Assembly (NCBI RefSeq): GCF_004341825.1
Contig: NZ_SMAG01000002.1
Coordinates: forward strand, 434,001 to 498,000
DNA from: Hazenella coriacea
GTDB taxonomy: Bacteria > Bacillota > Bacilli > Thermoactinomycetales > Thermoactinomycetaceae
DNA length: 64,000 nt
Direction of reading: 5' to 3'
Positions 42,640-51,462 of this stretch are shown here, piece by piece (position 1 is the first letter of the stretch; each line of letters begins with the position of its first letter). The position numbers and the translations under genes are program-made. Below the pieces are notes generated by a model that saw only the letters and a program-made list of their open reading frames with translations, did no database searches and was not told where the DNA came from.

Positions 42640-42872
42640 ATCTTACCCCTTTCACAACAATTATGAGTAACAATTGTTACCTGATTAGCCCGAAAATAAA
42701 AACTATCCTCATTTCCCGATCGATCTTTTTCTCGATATTCTTCCACTTTCACTTCAACTTTCCAATTGCAGTAGGAGTCGTGAATCAATTGGATTAATTC
42801 GTCTTTTTTGAGTTCGGCTTCATTTTCTAATATAATCTGATTGCCATCTTCGGATGTTCTCAGATGATATAC
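42636..42872 (-). pseudogene. 5'-truncated coding fragment coupled to the glycosyltransferase
   Basis: A 78-codon open stretch bounded by stops has no start codon with a ribosome site. It reads SEDGNQIILENEAELKKDEL, IQLIHDSYCNWKVEVKVEEY and REKDRSGNEDSFYFRANQVT before its TGA, which overlaps the GT2 ATG. Sequence looks coding. Family unknown. Together with GT2 it is the leftover of an operon junction. Confidence 0.45.
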
Positions 42873-43048
42873 TTATGAAGCTCGCTAAAAATTATGAAGA
42901 TACGAGTCCCGACGAGTATAAAAAATGTGTAGAAAAGCACTTTAAAGTTGCTGTACAATTACGGGAGAGGAGGAGATCAAAAATGAAGGTATATGAACAA
43001 GTGTTTTCATCTAAACTGGATTCTGCTATTGACCCACCAGATGATTAA
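42854..43048 (+). CDS. Short hypothetical ORF
   Basis: A 64-codon ORF, or 57 codons from the ATG at 42875. It is charged and helical (KKCVEKHFKVAVQLRERRRSKM) with no clear ribosome site, and overlaps the minus-strand fragment above by 19 bp. It could be a small regulator or a remnant. Low confidence. Confidence 0.3.
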   Translation: MFSDDILMKLAKNYEDTSPDEYKKCVEKHFKVAVQLRERRRSKMKVYEQVFSSKLDSAIDPPDD

Positions 43049-43139
43049 TTTCACTGAATTATTGGCATACACCCTATTCACAAAGTAATTATTCTTTTGA
43101 AGGACTCATTTATATATTGGGAACATTGTAAATAATCTA

Positions 43140-43174
43140 AGGGCATTCGGCTCATACCGATAGCCCCTTTTTGC
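43140..43174 (+). terminator. Intrinsic terminator in the gene graveyard
   Basis: GGGC-ATT-CGG pairs with CCG-ATA-GCCC, then CTTTTTGC. It lies about 90 bp after the short ORF. Confidence 0.6.
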
Positions 43175-43287
43175 TTTTTCTATCTTTTATAATTCATTTT
43201 AGCCTAGCTTACATCTTAAAACCAACTATTCCAACTACAACTAACCTAGTTTGCTTTTGAATTCTTCTATGTCTAATCGTTTCTCAG

Positions 43288-43464
43288 AGAATTATAGGTG
43301 ATGATCTTGGATCAGAAAAGATTGTTTTAGTCATTGATCCACAGTACAAGGGAGTTTATTACTAGGATCATACATATTATTTTGAGCAGTCAAGTGATGA
43401 AGAAAATACTTATGAAATTGCTGATAGCTTTCAGGGTTTTTTTGATGGATTGAAGAATCCCTAA
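43288..43464 (+). pseudogene. SUKH (SMI1/KNR4) immunity protein C-terminal remnant
   Basis: In one frame: DDLGSEKIVLVIDPQYKGVY, a stop TAG at 43363 where the family normally has Trp, then DHTYYFEQSSDEENTYEIAD and SFQGFFDGLKNP. The VYYWDH...ADSFxxFxxGL pattern is the C-terminal half of SUKH-family immunity proteins. The N-terminal half is gone. It supports a former toxin cassette here. Confidence 0.65.
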
Positions 43465-43551
43465 TTAAAAAATTGTTGCTCTAAGTATCCCAAACCCTTC
43501 AAAGGCTTCTAGATAACGAATCGCTTCAATCTTACTATTAGCTGCTAACAT
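43465..43551 (-). pseudogene. Ribosomal L7/L12 C-terminal-like fragment
   Basis: Minus-strand frame reading MLAANSKIEAIRYLEAFEGF then GILRATIF and stop. The NSKIEAIRYLxxxxGFG arrangement resembles the conserved IxVIKxxRxxTGLGLKEAK helix of L7/L12-type small proteins, here cut short. Weak, from memory. Confidence 0.35.
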
Positions 43552-43634
43552 CAATTAAATTAAAAGAACGAAAACGAAAGATTGCACGGCAAAAAGCGAG
43601 AGCGAAGCACCGTGGAAAATAAGAGTTCAGTCAC

Positions 43635-43670
43635 AGAGATCTATTTTATGATAGATCTCTTTTTTTCTTT
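43635..43670 (+). terminator. Intrinsic terminator before ktrB
   Basis: AGAGATCTA at 43635-43643 pairs with TAGATCTCT at 43652-43660, then TTTTTTTC. Confidence 0.8.
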
Positions 43671-43765
43671 GGATAAACTATGGAAATATCCCCTCTTTTT
43701 GTGGTTGAATAGGAATATTAATATTAATAACCATTTTCCCTGTAAGGATGTTTGAAAGGCGGGTC

Positions 43766-45121
43766 ATGATGGCCAAGCAAAGTATTCTCAAACAATGGCA
43801 GTTGACCACAGTACAGTGGATTGTTGTATTGTATATTCTAGCTATTGTGGGTGCTACGTTTTTGTTGCAAATTCCAGGGGCAGTCAAACCGGGGGTTACA
43901 TTTACATGGTTAGATTCTTTGTTTACAGCAGTCAGTTCGATTAGTGTCACGGGGCTGACAGTTGTCAACTTAAAGGAGACCTTTACTCCACTTGGTATCT
44001 TTTTTATTATCATTTTACTTCAAATCGGGGGACTAGGGATTATGGCCCTCGGAACAATGGTTTGGTTGATTTTAGGGAAAAAGATTGGCTTTCGACAGAG
44101 ACAAATGATTATGACTGACCAGAATAGGTCTAGTTTACAAGGGCTTGTCAGCTTGATTCGCGAACTGTTTGGTGTGATTGTAGCGATTGAATTGGTTGGC
44201 ACTGTCGTGTTAACCTGCTATTTTCTGCGATACTTTCCTACATTAGATCAGGCATTTTATCAGGGGTTGTTTGCTTCAGTGGCGGCAACGACCAACGCTG
44301 GATTCGATATCACAGGTGAGTCGCTCGCCCCATTCAAACATGATTATTTTGTACAAACGGTCACGATGATCCTTATTATCTTGGGTTCGATTGGTTTTCC
44401 GGTCTTACTTGAACTAAAGGATTGGTGGCGGGAACGGAATAATCGTGTGGTTCGTTTTTCATTATTTACAAAGCTGACGACAACAACCTTTTTCCTGCTT
44501 ACTTTGCTTGGAGTGATCGCCTTCTATGTGTTTGAATGGAGGCATTTTCTAAAAGATAAATCTTGGCATGAAGGATTTTTTTATGCTCTTTTCCAATCGG
44601 TAACCACGAAAAGTGCAGGGCTTGCCACCCTTGATCCGAATGATTTAACTGAAGGAACACAGCTTCTATTAAGTGGAATGATGTTTATTGGGGCTTCACC
44701 AAGTAGTGTCGGAGGTGGGATTCGGACAACCACACTAGCGATTATTATCTTGTCTGTCTACTCATTTGCTCGAGGACGAAACAGTGTAAAAGTATTTCAG
44801 CGCGAGTTGACTCAAGAAGATATTTCAAAAGCGTTTGCGGTGGCAAGCGTGGCAGTGGTTTTATGTTCAATTTCAGTTCTTTTACTGACGATTACAGAGC
44901 CTTTTCCACTCTCAGAGATTATCTTTGAAGTGAGTTCAGCGTTTGGAACGACAGGACTGTCAACGGGAATTACCCCTGATTTAAGTGCGTTTGGTAAATT
45001 TGTCGATATGATTTTGATGTTTATCGGACGGGTGGGGTTATTGTCGTTTTTATATATTTTGCGTGGTAAAGCTCCCGATGAATTTTATCGTTATCCGAAA
45101 GAACGGGTGATCATTGGTTAA
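43766..45121 (+). CDS. ktrB: TrkH/KtrB-type potassium uptake subunit
   Basis: About 451 residues with four repeats of membrane-pore-membrane. The pore loops SSISVTGLTVVNL, ASVAATTNAGFDITG, QSVTTKSAGLATLDP and SSAFGTTGLSTGIT are the K+-selectivity filters of this family. It imports K+ with a cytosolic RCK subunit (KtrA/KtrC), which is not in the window. I start at ATG 43766 after AAAGGCGG; alternatives are 43748 or 43769. A terminator follows. Confidence 0.93.
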   Translation: MMAKQSILKQWQLTTVQWIVVLYILAIVGATFLLQIPGAVKPGVTFTWLDSLFTAVSSISVTGLTVVNLKETFTPLGIFFIIILLQIGGLGIMALGTMVWLILGKKIGFRQRQMIMTDQNRSSLQGLVSLIRELFGVIVAIELVGTVVLTCYFLRYFPTLDQAFYQGLFASVAATTNAGFDITGESLAPFKHDYFVQTVTMILIILGSIGFPVLLELKDWWRERNNRVVRFSLFTKLTTTTFFLLTLLGVIAFYVFEWRHFLKDKSWHEGFFYALFQSVTTKSAGLATLDPNDLTEGTQLLLSGMMFIGASPSSVGGGIRTTTLAIIILSVYSFARGRNSVKVFQRELTQEDISKAFAVASVAVVLCSISVLLLTITEPFPLSEIIFEVSSAFGTTGLSTGITPDLSAFGKFVDMILMFIGRVGLLSFLYILRGKAPDEFYRYPKERVIIG

Positions 45122-45138
45122 CTTTCTCGGGAGGTGAG

Positions 45139-45168
45139 TCCCCTTGTTAAATCAAGGGGATTTTTTTG
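45139..45168 (+). terminator. Intrinsic terminator after ktrB
   Basis: TCCCCTTG at 45139-45146 pairs with CAAGGGGA at 45153-45160, then TTTTTTT. Confidence 0.88.
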
Positions 45169-45280
45169 ATTACTATCACATTTGCGTAGGTAAAACTATT
45201 TATATATACTAAGTGGGAGTGATTTTCAATTATTATTAATTAATACCTATAGAAAAATAAGTAGGAGTGAAATCATAGAT

Positions 45281-45907
45281 ATGAGTACATTCGAAGTTTT
45301 AACTGAAGTAATGAAAGAAAGAAAAAGTGTGCGTAAGTACCAGTCAGATGTAGTAATGCCGCAGGAGGATTTACAAGAAATTTTGGCACTGGCTGCGTCT
45401 GCACCATCCTCATGGAACTTACAGCATTGGCGTTATTTGGTGATTACTTCAGTTGAAAAGAAAGAAAAGCTGTTACCGATTGCTAACTATCAAAAGCAAG
45501 TGGTGGATGCTTCAGTAACAGTTGTAATCTTGGGTGATCTAGAGGCGAATAAAATGGTGGAAGCCGTCAATGGACCAGCGCTTGAAAAAGGCTTCTTGAC
45601 TCAAGAAGTGTATGATATTTTAAATGGACAAATTCAAGGTGCATATGATAACAATCCACGGGTGGCACGGGATGAAGCGATTCTAAATGCAGGCTTTTCA
45701 GCGATGCAATTGATGTTAGCTGCGAAGGCAAAGGGATACGATACATGTCCGATGGGTGGATTTAAACAGGATCAGCTTATTGAGGAGTTTAAAATTCCGG
45801 AACGTTACCTTCCTGTGATGATGATTACGATTGGTAAGCCAGCTAGCCCTGCATATCCAACGGGACGTCTGCCTTTGGATCAACTGGTGATTCAAGAAAG
45901 TTTTTGA
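45281..45907 (+). CDS. Nitroreductase-family protein
   Basis: The 208-residue protein has the FMN-binding nitroreductase fold: MKERKSVRKYQSD near residue 15, AASAPSSWNLQHWRYLVI, and GFSAMQLMLAAKAKGYDTCPMGGF. These flavoenzymes reduce nitroaromatics, quinones or flavins using NAD(P)H; the natural substrate is unknown. It is close to the YdgI/YodC type. Start ATG at 45281, with AAGTAGGAGTGAAATC ahead. A terminator follows 10 bp after the stop. Confidence 0.92.
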   Translation: MSTFEVLTEVMKERKSVRKYQSDVVMPQEDLQEILALAASAPSSWNLQHWRYLVITSVEKKEKLLPIANYQKQVVDASVTVVILGDLEANKMVEAVNGPALEKGFLTQEVYDILNGQIQGAYDNNPRVARDEAILNAGFSAMQLMLAAKAKGYDTCPMGGFKQDQLIEEFKIPERYLPVMMITIGKPASPAYPTGRLPLDQLVIQESF

Positions 45908-45916
45908 AGAATAGAG

Positions 45917-45952
45917 AAAAAAGTCTCTTCCATGGGGAGAGACTTTTTTTGA
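45917..45952 (+). terminator. Intrinsic terminator after nitroreductase gene
   Basis: AAAAAAGTCTCTTCC pairs with GGGGAGAGACTTTTTTT. Confidence 0.87.
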
Positions 45953-46178
45953 TTTATTGTTCCGAATCTGACTCATGTTTGCAGAATGGAGTAGATTTGG
46001 TTATGATTATTTCATTCGTGCATGAAGTGGAAGCAAAGTACGATTAAAAATGGATATTATTAGTAGGTCTCTTTTTTGTTTAGATAGAGGAAATGATGGG
46101 AAAATGGGGAATAAAAGAGATGTCAAAGGGTAGGAAAAAGCTCAAAAGATAGTTAGTTGGAGTGTGAGGTGAGATCAT

Positions 46179-46787
46179 ATGCTTATTTGTCTGGACCCCG
46201 GTCACGGTGGCACAGATTTTGGTGCGGTTGGCTATTCTTTGACGGAAAAGGAGATATGCTTGGAGTTAGCCTTTCGTATTCGAGAAAAATTAGCAAAATA
46301 TGATGGCATATCTGTAACGATGACTCGCTCGATCGATTTGGATACAACACCTGAGGAACGGAGTCGTTGGGCCAACGAACAAAAAGCGGATTTATTTATA
46401 AGTATTCATACCAATGCGTCCATGGATCCGATGGCTTCAGGGTTTACTTCCTATGTGAGTGTCATTGCGGGTTCCGAGGTTAGGCGAATTCAATGTTGGT
46501 TGCATAATCGAGTCGTGTGCTTTTTAAGACAATATGGTGTAAGAGATCTCGGTAAGAAGAATGATACAGAATCTTTGACGGGTAAGTTGTGTGAGTTACG
46601 TGGTGTTCAAATGCCAGCCATCGCTTTAGCATCTTTATATATTACTCATTCGAAAGATCAGTTACTTCTATCTGATGCAGTTTTTAAGGAGCGTTATGCT
46701 GAGTGCATTGCAGATGGGTTAGCTATGGTTTATCAATGTCAACAAAAGCAATTTCGTGCCAATTTTACAGCACGATCAAACATATAA
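46179..46787 (+). CDS. N-acetylmuramoyl-L-alanine amidase (Amidase_3), no SPOR domain
   Basis: A 202-residue Amidase_3 catalytic domain. LDPGHGGTDFGAVG with His in the zinc site, Glu in the following ICLELAFRIRE helix region, and FISIHTNAS supply the metal ligands; LGKKNDTESLTGKLCELRG follows. No signal peptide or SPOR, unlike the amidase at 8174-8968. It probably works as a spore or mother-cell hydrolase, or relies on another export route. GTG-rich upstream, GAGGTGAGATC before the ATG. Confidence 0.87.
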   Translation: MLICLDPGHGGTDFGAVGYSLTEKEICLELAFRIREKLAKYDGISVTMTRSIDLDTTPEERSRWANEQKADLFISIHTNASMDPMASGFTSYVSVIAGSEVRRIQCWLHNRVVCFLRQYGVRDLGKKNDTESLTGKLCELRGVQMPAIALASLYITHSKDQLLLSDAVFKERYAECIADGLAMVYQCQQKQFRANFTARSNI

Positions 46788-46828
46788 AAAGACTGCTGAT
46801 CTCTTATAAAGATCAGCAGTCTTTTTTG
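46788..46828. terminator. Bidirectional terminator between amidase and cyclophilin
   Basis: GACTGCTGATCT at 46791-46802 pairs exactly with AGATCAGCAGTC at 46810-46821, flanked by A and T runs. Confidence 0.92.
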
Positions 46829-46846
46829 AACCATATATAGAGGGGA

Positions 46847-47287
46847 TTACTCTTCCCAGACTTTTACTTCTTTCATGACATCGCCGTTTCTCATGTTTAA
46901 TGCATGTTCAAGTCCTTGAGTCACTTGACCAAAGACGGTATGAACTCCATCTAGATGAGGTTGGGGTTCATGAACGATGAAAAATTGGCAAGATCCTGTA
47001 TCTTTCCCACGATGTGCCATCGAGAGTGAACCTGCCACATGCTTGTGAGGGTTGTTGCTTGTTTCACAAGGGATATTGTAACCTGCATCTCCGCTTCCTA
47101 GTCCATGGGGGCATCCACCTTGACTCACAAAGCCAGGGATGACGCGGTGAAAAGTGAGCCCATTATAAAAACCTTCATTGGCTAGCTTTTTAAAGTTTTC
47201 CACTGTGATTGGAGCTTCCTCGGGAAAGAAGTCAATGAAAATTTCCCCGCCGTTTTCTAGAAGAATGTGACCTTTTACTGCCATCAT
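46847..47287 (-). CDS. ppiB: Peptidyl-prolyl cis-trans isomerase (cyclophilin)
   Basis: The protein of 146 residues is a minimal cytosolic cyclophilin: [51 protein letters not shown], then [38 protein letters not shown]. The catalytic Arg (HRVIPGF), Gln-like FFIVH and Trp-substituting residues are in place. It speeds proline isomerisation in protein folding. AAGGAGG before the ATG at 47287. Confidence 0.94.
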   Translation of the reverse strand: MMAVKGHILLENGGEIFIDFFPEEAPITVENFKKLANEGFYNGLTFHRVIPGFVSQGGCPHGLGSGDAGYNIPCETSNNPHKHVAGSLSMAHRGKDTGSCQFFIVHEPQPHLDGVHTVFGQVTQGLEHALNMRNGDVMKEVKVWEE

Positions 47288-47312
47288 ATAAAACCTCCTT
47301 TTTCATACGTTC

Positions 47313-48641
47313 CTATTCTATCCTATCTTGTGTAGGGGTGCTAGAAAAAAGGGTAGGTCGACCCACTGAAATATATTCAAAGCCATATGTATCAACGGTT
47401 TTTCTCATATGATCCAACGAAAAAAGATTTCGTCCATCGACTAAAATAGGTTGTTTGAGAGCCTGAGCTAGCTTTTTCCATGGTAGATGACGAAATTCAT
47501 CCCAATCAGTTAGAAAGAGGACAGCATCTGCGTCTTGAACTGCTATGAGTGGATCTTCATGGCAAAAGACTTCTTTGACAGGAAAAGATCGAACTACGGG
47601 GTCGTATGCATGAATGTTCGCTCCTTGACTGATTAGCTTTTGACTTATTTTTATTGAGGGAGCTTCACGAAGATCATCCGTTCCTGCTTTAAAAGAAAGC
47701 CCCATGAGTGTAATCTTCTTATTTTCAAATGAAGATAGGCGTTTCTCAAGTCGTTCTAGAAGACGAAAAGGCTGCTCTTGATTAATTTGGATCGTTGCTT
47801 GTACTAAAGGGAGTGCTTGTTGGTAGGCTTTACCCATAGCAAGTAGAGCTTGTGTATCTTTAGGAAAACAGGAACCTCCATATCCCACCCCTGCGTGAAG
47901 AAAAGAATGTCCAATTCGTTGATCTGCCCCCACTCCTTCAGCAACTGCATCTACATTTCCGCCGAGTTGTTCACAGAGGCTTGCCATCATATTGATATAT
48001 GAGATTTTCATCGCGAGAAAAGAGTTGGAAGCATACTTGATCATTTCCGCACTTTTCCGATCACAAGCGATGATGGGGGTTGAAAAGGATTTGTACAGAT
48101 GTTTCATTTTTTCAAGTGCTAGAGCTTGATGGTATCCAATGACAATGCGATCTGGATGGAGAAAATCGTTCATTGCTTGTCCTTGACGCAGAAATTCGGG
48201 ATTGTGGATGATATCTAGTAAGGGTGAACCGATTTTATCGAGCTGTTGGGCGATTTGGTCTGTGGTGCCAATAGGTACAGTACTTTTAATGACAAGGACT
48301 TGTTCAGATTGACTATATTTCTTAATCTGCGAAATAACGTTCCAAATCTGAGATAGATCTGCCTGTCCATCTGCTTGAGAGGGAGTACCAACAGCAACGA
48401 AAAGAATTTCACTCTGATGAATGACAGCGCTTATATCATCAGTGAAGTGGATGGTTTTCTGCTGGAGGGCTTGTTGGAGTTGTTCTTCTAGAAGTGGCTC
48501 CCAGATCGGTGATTTCCCCTTTTTTAGCTGGCTTAACTTTTCGCTAGAAAGATCATGTCCGATCACTTCATGACCTCGGTTGGCAAAACAAACGGCTGAG
48601 GTCAAACCGACATAGCCAAGTCCAATCATGCCTATTTTCAT
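47313..48641 (-). CDS. ugd: UDP-glucose 6-dehydrogenase
   Basis: A 442-residue enzyme with N-terminal Rossmann motif IGMIGLGYVGLTSAVCFA, the substrate strand GTPSQADGQADLS, HNPEFLRQGQAM, and the catalytic Cys in GVGYGGSCFPKDTQAL. It oxidises UDP-glucose to UDP-glucuronate with two NAD, for cell-envelope polymers such as teichuronic acid. It overlaps galU by four bases and gets its substrate from it, so the pair forms a two-step UDP-glucuronate operon (transcribed galU then ugd). Confidence 0.96.
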   Translation of the reverse strand: MKIGMIGLGYVGLTSAVCFANRGHEVIGHDLSSEKLSQLKKGKSPIWEPLLEEQLQQALQQKTIHFTDDISAVIHQSEILFVAVGTPSQADGQADLSQIWNVISQIKKYSQSEQVLVIKSTVPIGTTDQIAQQLDKIGSPLLDIIHNPEFLRQGQAMNDFLHPDRIVIGYHQALALEKMKHLYKSFSTPIIACDRKSAEMIKYASNSFLAMKISYINMMASLCEQLGGNVDAVAEGVGADQRIGHSFLHAGVGYGGSCFPKDTQALLAMGKAYQQALPLVQATIQINQEQPFRLLERLEKRLSSFENKKITLMGLSFKAGTDDLREAPSIKISQKLISQGANIHAYDPVVRSFPVKEVFCHEDPLIAVQDADAVLFLTDWDEFRHLPWKKLAQALKQPILVDGRNLFSLDHMRKTVDTYGFEYISVGRPTLFSSTPTQDRIE

Positions 48642-49534
48642 AATGGTTCATCCTCTCGAACTTGCTCCAACAGTTGAAGGGTAGCTGAACGATAGGTTGG
48701 ATGCCGTAATGCAAACACCAGATTAGCTTTCAAAAAACCAAGTGGAGTTCCCACATCATAACGAGTTCCTGCAAAGCGATAAGCCATCATTTGATTTTTT
48801 TGTTGGATGTAGGTGCGTAAAGCATCTGTGAGCTGGATCTCTCCGCCCCATCCCGGTGGTGTTTGTTCCAGAATTGGGAAAATAGTAGGATCCAAGATAT
48901 AGCGCCCCATGATCGCAAGCTGAGAGGGGGCTTCTGTGGGGAGTGGTTTCTCAACAAGATCGATGATCGAAACCATATCACCAGTTTTTACATCCAAACA
49001 TTCAGGTTGAATGACTCCATACTGTGAAACTTCATCTTCTTTAACGGGTTGTACTCCAATGACAGGAGAACCTGTTTTTTGGTATTGTTCGATGAGTTGT
49101 TGGGTGCAGGGAGGCATCGGATCAGTTACTTCTACAATATCGTCACCTAATAACAGCGCAAAGGGCTCTTCTCCGATAAATGAGCGTGCCTGTAAGACCG
49201 CATCGCCTAACCCTCGAGGTTCCTTCTGCCGAATATAGTGAATCCGTACCTGAGAAATTCGTTCCATTTTCTCCAATAGATCAAACTTTTGTCTCTGTTC
49301 TAATGCAACTTCCAACTCCAGTGATTTATCGAAATGATCTTCAATAGGTCGCTTATTTCGCCCTGTGATAATTAAAATATCTTCAATCCCAGATTGAATC
49401 GCCTCTTCCACAATAAATTGGATTACAGGTCGATCCATAATGGGAAGCATTTCTTTAGGCAAAGCCTTCGTCGCAGGTAAAAAACGTGTCCCTAATCCTG
49501 CAGCTGGAATCACTGCTTTGCGAACGTTCATCAT
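48638..49534 (-). CDS. galU: UTP-glucose-1-phosphate uridylyltransferase
   Basis: About 298 residues. KAVIPAAGLGTRFLPATKALPKEMLPI is the nucleotide-binding motif, PVIQFIVEEAIQSGIEDILIITGRNKRPIEDHFD and EPFALLLGDDIV follow. It makes UDP-glucose from glucose-1-phosphate and UTP. GtaB/YngB type of Bacillales. Start ATG at 49534, behind GGAGAGG; the track-like TTG at 49537 would be too close. It leads the ugd operon. Confidence 0.95.
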   Translation of the reverse strand: MMNVRKAVIPAAGLGTRFLPATKALPKEMLPIMDRPVIQFIVEEAIQSGIEDILIITGRNKRPIEDHFDKSLELEVALEQRQKFDLLEKMERISQVRIHYIRQKEPRGLGDAVLQARSFIGEEPFALLLGDDIVEVTDPMPPCTQQLIEQYQKTGSPVIGVQPVKEDEVSQYGVIQPECLDVKTGDMVSIIDLVEKPLPTEAPSQLAIMGRYILDPTIFPILEQTPPGWGGEIQLTDALRTYIQQKNQMMAYRFAGTRYDVGTPLGFLKANLVFALRHPTYRSATLQLLEQVREDEPL

Positions 49535-49714
49535 CAACCTCTCCTTCTTTCAAACTCAACCTCTATTTTATCCTGAAAAAAAGGATTTTCACTTTCTTTT
49601 ATCTAAAGGAGTTTGACAAGAGATTCGGAGATCGATGTTCTTGAACTATTTGAATACATCTGTGTAGTGAATCCGCCTATTTTGACCCTACTAAGTCAAA
49701 GAGAGGTCATCCTT

Positions 49715-50698
49715 ATGAAACCATGGATAAAAAGTCTGTTATTTACGTTTTTGCTCATCTTTCCAACAGCCTGTTCGATTCCTTCCCTGCTTACTAAAGA
49801 AAACGATCCCACCATTGAACAGACCGAGCCTTTAACGGGTTTAACCACTTCCCAAAAAAACATGAATCACCCTGCTTTCATGATCATGATTAATAATCAT
49901 CGTCAAGCACGCCCCCAAACGGGTTTATATCTCGCTGACATTGTGGTAGAAATGTTGGCAGAAGGGGAAATCACTCGGTTTGCTGCTTTTTATCATAGTG
50001 CTTCAGAAGGAACAATCGGTCCAGTTCGTAGCGTACGCAACTACTATCTAGACTTAGCAGAAGGAACTCAGTCTATCACTGTTCATGCTGGTGGGGCTCG
50101 GGATGCATTAAAGCGGATCCAACGTGAGAGTTTACCCAGTTTAGATGGGATTCATAAGGAGAGTCAGTACTTTACAAGGGTTGATTTTCGTAAAGCTCCT
50201 CATAACTTATATACTCAATTAGAACGATTGAATCAAGTAATTGAAAAGCATGGATACTCTCATCTCACTCCATCCAAGTCATATTCATTTCATCCTACAG
50301 GCTCTGGACAAACGGGAGTGCCTGCACATAGAATTGATTTGGTTTATCACCCACTGTATAAGGTAGGCTATCAATATGATAATGCTAGTCAGTCTTATAT
50401 CCGTTATACTGAAGGAGAACGCCAAAAAGATCGGGAGACAGAACAGCCCTTAATGATGCAAAATGTACTTGTGGTGTTCGCCGAACATCAAATCGTTGAT
50501 GGTGCAGGACATCGTTCCATTGACGTACGAAGTGGTGGAGAAGGATTTCTGTTTCAAAAAGGAGAGTCCATCCCCATCGAATGGAAATATCGTGACGGTT
50601 GGATGATTCCTTATGTGGAAGGGAAAGAGATTTCCCTGATATCAGGAAAAACATGGATCAATGTTTTACCGGAAACAGGTAAGGTTTCTTTTCATTAA
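49715..50698 (+). CDS. yerB: YerB-like DUF3048 lipoprotein
   Basis: About 327 residues. A lipoprotein signal (MKPWIKSLLFTFLLIFPTAC with lipobox PTAC) is followed by the DUF3048 region: ARPQTGLYLADIVVEMLAEGEITRFAAFYHS, IGPVRSVRNYYLDLAEG, AHAGGARDAL-like and SYSFH; then the C-terminal half with IEWKYRDGWMIPYVEGKEISLISGKTWINVLP. Function unknown. I start at 49715, since AGAGAGGT lies upstream and the signal peptide begins there. It lies ahead of yerC, pcrB, pcrA and ligA as in B. subtilis. Confidence 0.9.
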   Translation: MKPWIKSLLFTFLLIFPTACSIPSLLTKENDPTIEQTEPLTGLTTSQKNMNHPAFMIMINNHRQARPQTGLYLADIVVEMLAEGEITRFAAFYHSASEGTIGPVRSVRNYYLDLAEGTQSITVHAGGARDALKRIQRESLPSLDGIHKESQYFTRVDFRKAPHNLYTQLERLNQVIEKHGYSHLTPSKSYSFHPTGSGQTGVPAHRIDLVYHPLYKVGYQYDNASQSYIRYTEGERQKDRETEQPLMMQNVLVVFAEHQIVDGAGHRSIDVRSGGEGFLFQKGESIPIEWKYRDGWMIPYVEGKEISLISGKTWINVLPETGKVSFH

Positions 50699-50770
50699 CT
50701 CAACTTGTGTAAAACAACTTGAATATCAAGTGGCTTGATCCAATGAATCGAGGAGGGGAGATGCTTCTCT

Positions 50771-50845
50771 GACGAACGACTTTTGCGGATCCGCTACAAG
50801 AGTGAGACAGAGAAACAGTGACCTGACGGGATTTGGATCAAATAG
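50771..50845. repeat. Dispersed repeat, copy B
   Basis: GAACGACTTT at 50773 and GAGTGAGACAGAGAAAC, AGTGACCTGACGGGATTTGG, match 31146-31262 in the same orientation. Intergenic in the 279-bp gap before yerC; no ORF. Confidence 0.5.
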
Positions 50846-50977
50846 AGTAATGAAGCAAGTGGTATTGTGATGATAGAAACCTTCTCCATTTCAGAGGGCA
50901 TGATCAACCCGATGGACCCAGTGATATTTTTGCATGATGTAAGGGCTTTCCTTCCGTCACGAGGAGGAATATGATAT

Positions 50978-51271
50978 ATGCAACTCAACAAACTCAAACA
51001 GAAAGAAGTCGATCAGCTTTTTCATGCGATCCTAAAGTTGAAGAATATTGAGGAATGTTATCAGTTCTTTGATGATTTGTGCACGGTTGGTGAAATGAAG
51101 TCTCTAGCCCAACGTCTTGAGGTTGCACGAATGTTACAAGCTGGGTATACCTATAATCAGATTGAGTCTGAGACAGGGGCAAGTACGGCGACGATTTCAA
51201 GAGTAAAACGGTGTCTTCATTATGGGACAGATGGATATAAATTAGCGCTTGAACGTATGAGTGAAGAATAA
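50978..51271 (+). CDS. yerC: YerC/TrpR-like regulator
   Basis: The protein of 97 residues is a TrpR-superfamily repressor: LFHAILKLKNIEECYQFFDDLCTVGEMKSLAQRLEVARMLQAGYTYNQIESETGASTATISRVKRCL. The last part is the helix-turn-helix. It is not a tryptophan repressor in Bacillales; its targets are unknown. Start ATG at 50978 after GAGGAGGAATATG. A terminator follows. Confidence 0.93.
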   Translation: MQLNKLKQKEVDQLFHAILKLKNIEECYQFFDDLCTVGEMKSLAQRLEVARMLQAGYTYNQIESETGASTATISRVKRCLHYGTDGYKLALERMSEE

Positions 51272-51274
51272 GGA

Positions 51275-51306
51275 AACCCCGCGATCAGTCAAGCGGGGCT
51301 TTCTTT
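51275..51306 (+). terminator. Intrinsic terminator after yerC
   Basis: AACCCCGC at 51275-51282 pairs with GCGGGGCTT at 51293-51301, then TTCTTTT. Confidence 0.85.
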
Positions 51307-51347
51307 TGGGAAAAGCCTGGCTCATGTATAATATATTTAATTTCAAC

Positions 51348-51410
51348 AGTGTCGATTTACTATAAGTTAGGAGTCGATATTCCGCGCGAAATGACTTTGT
51401 GCCATCACCT
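51348..51410. repeat. Partial copy of the MITE-like repeat
   Basis: AGTGTCGATTTACTATAAGT and the CGCGCGAAATGACTTTGTGCC segment match the reverse complement of the right end of the element at 41884-42123 (AGTGTCGATTTACCATCAG, CGCACGAAATGACTTTATACC). It lies just upstream of pcrB. Confidence 0.55.
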
Positions 51411-51462
51411 CGGAATCATAGCTTCATCGATACGACTGATTTGTAGAGTCGGAGGGACGAAT

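Noticed and set aside
43748-43765. Earlier ATG of the potassium channel gene
   Set aside because: The extra residues are not family-like and the ribosome site AAAGGCGG fits the ATG at 43766.
51349-51462. Longer start for PcrB
   Set aside because: The upstream codons come from the MITE-like fragment; the conserved protein begins at 51463 with GGAGGGAC before it.
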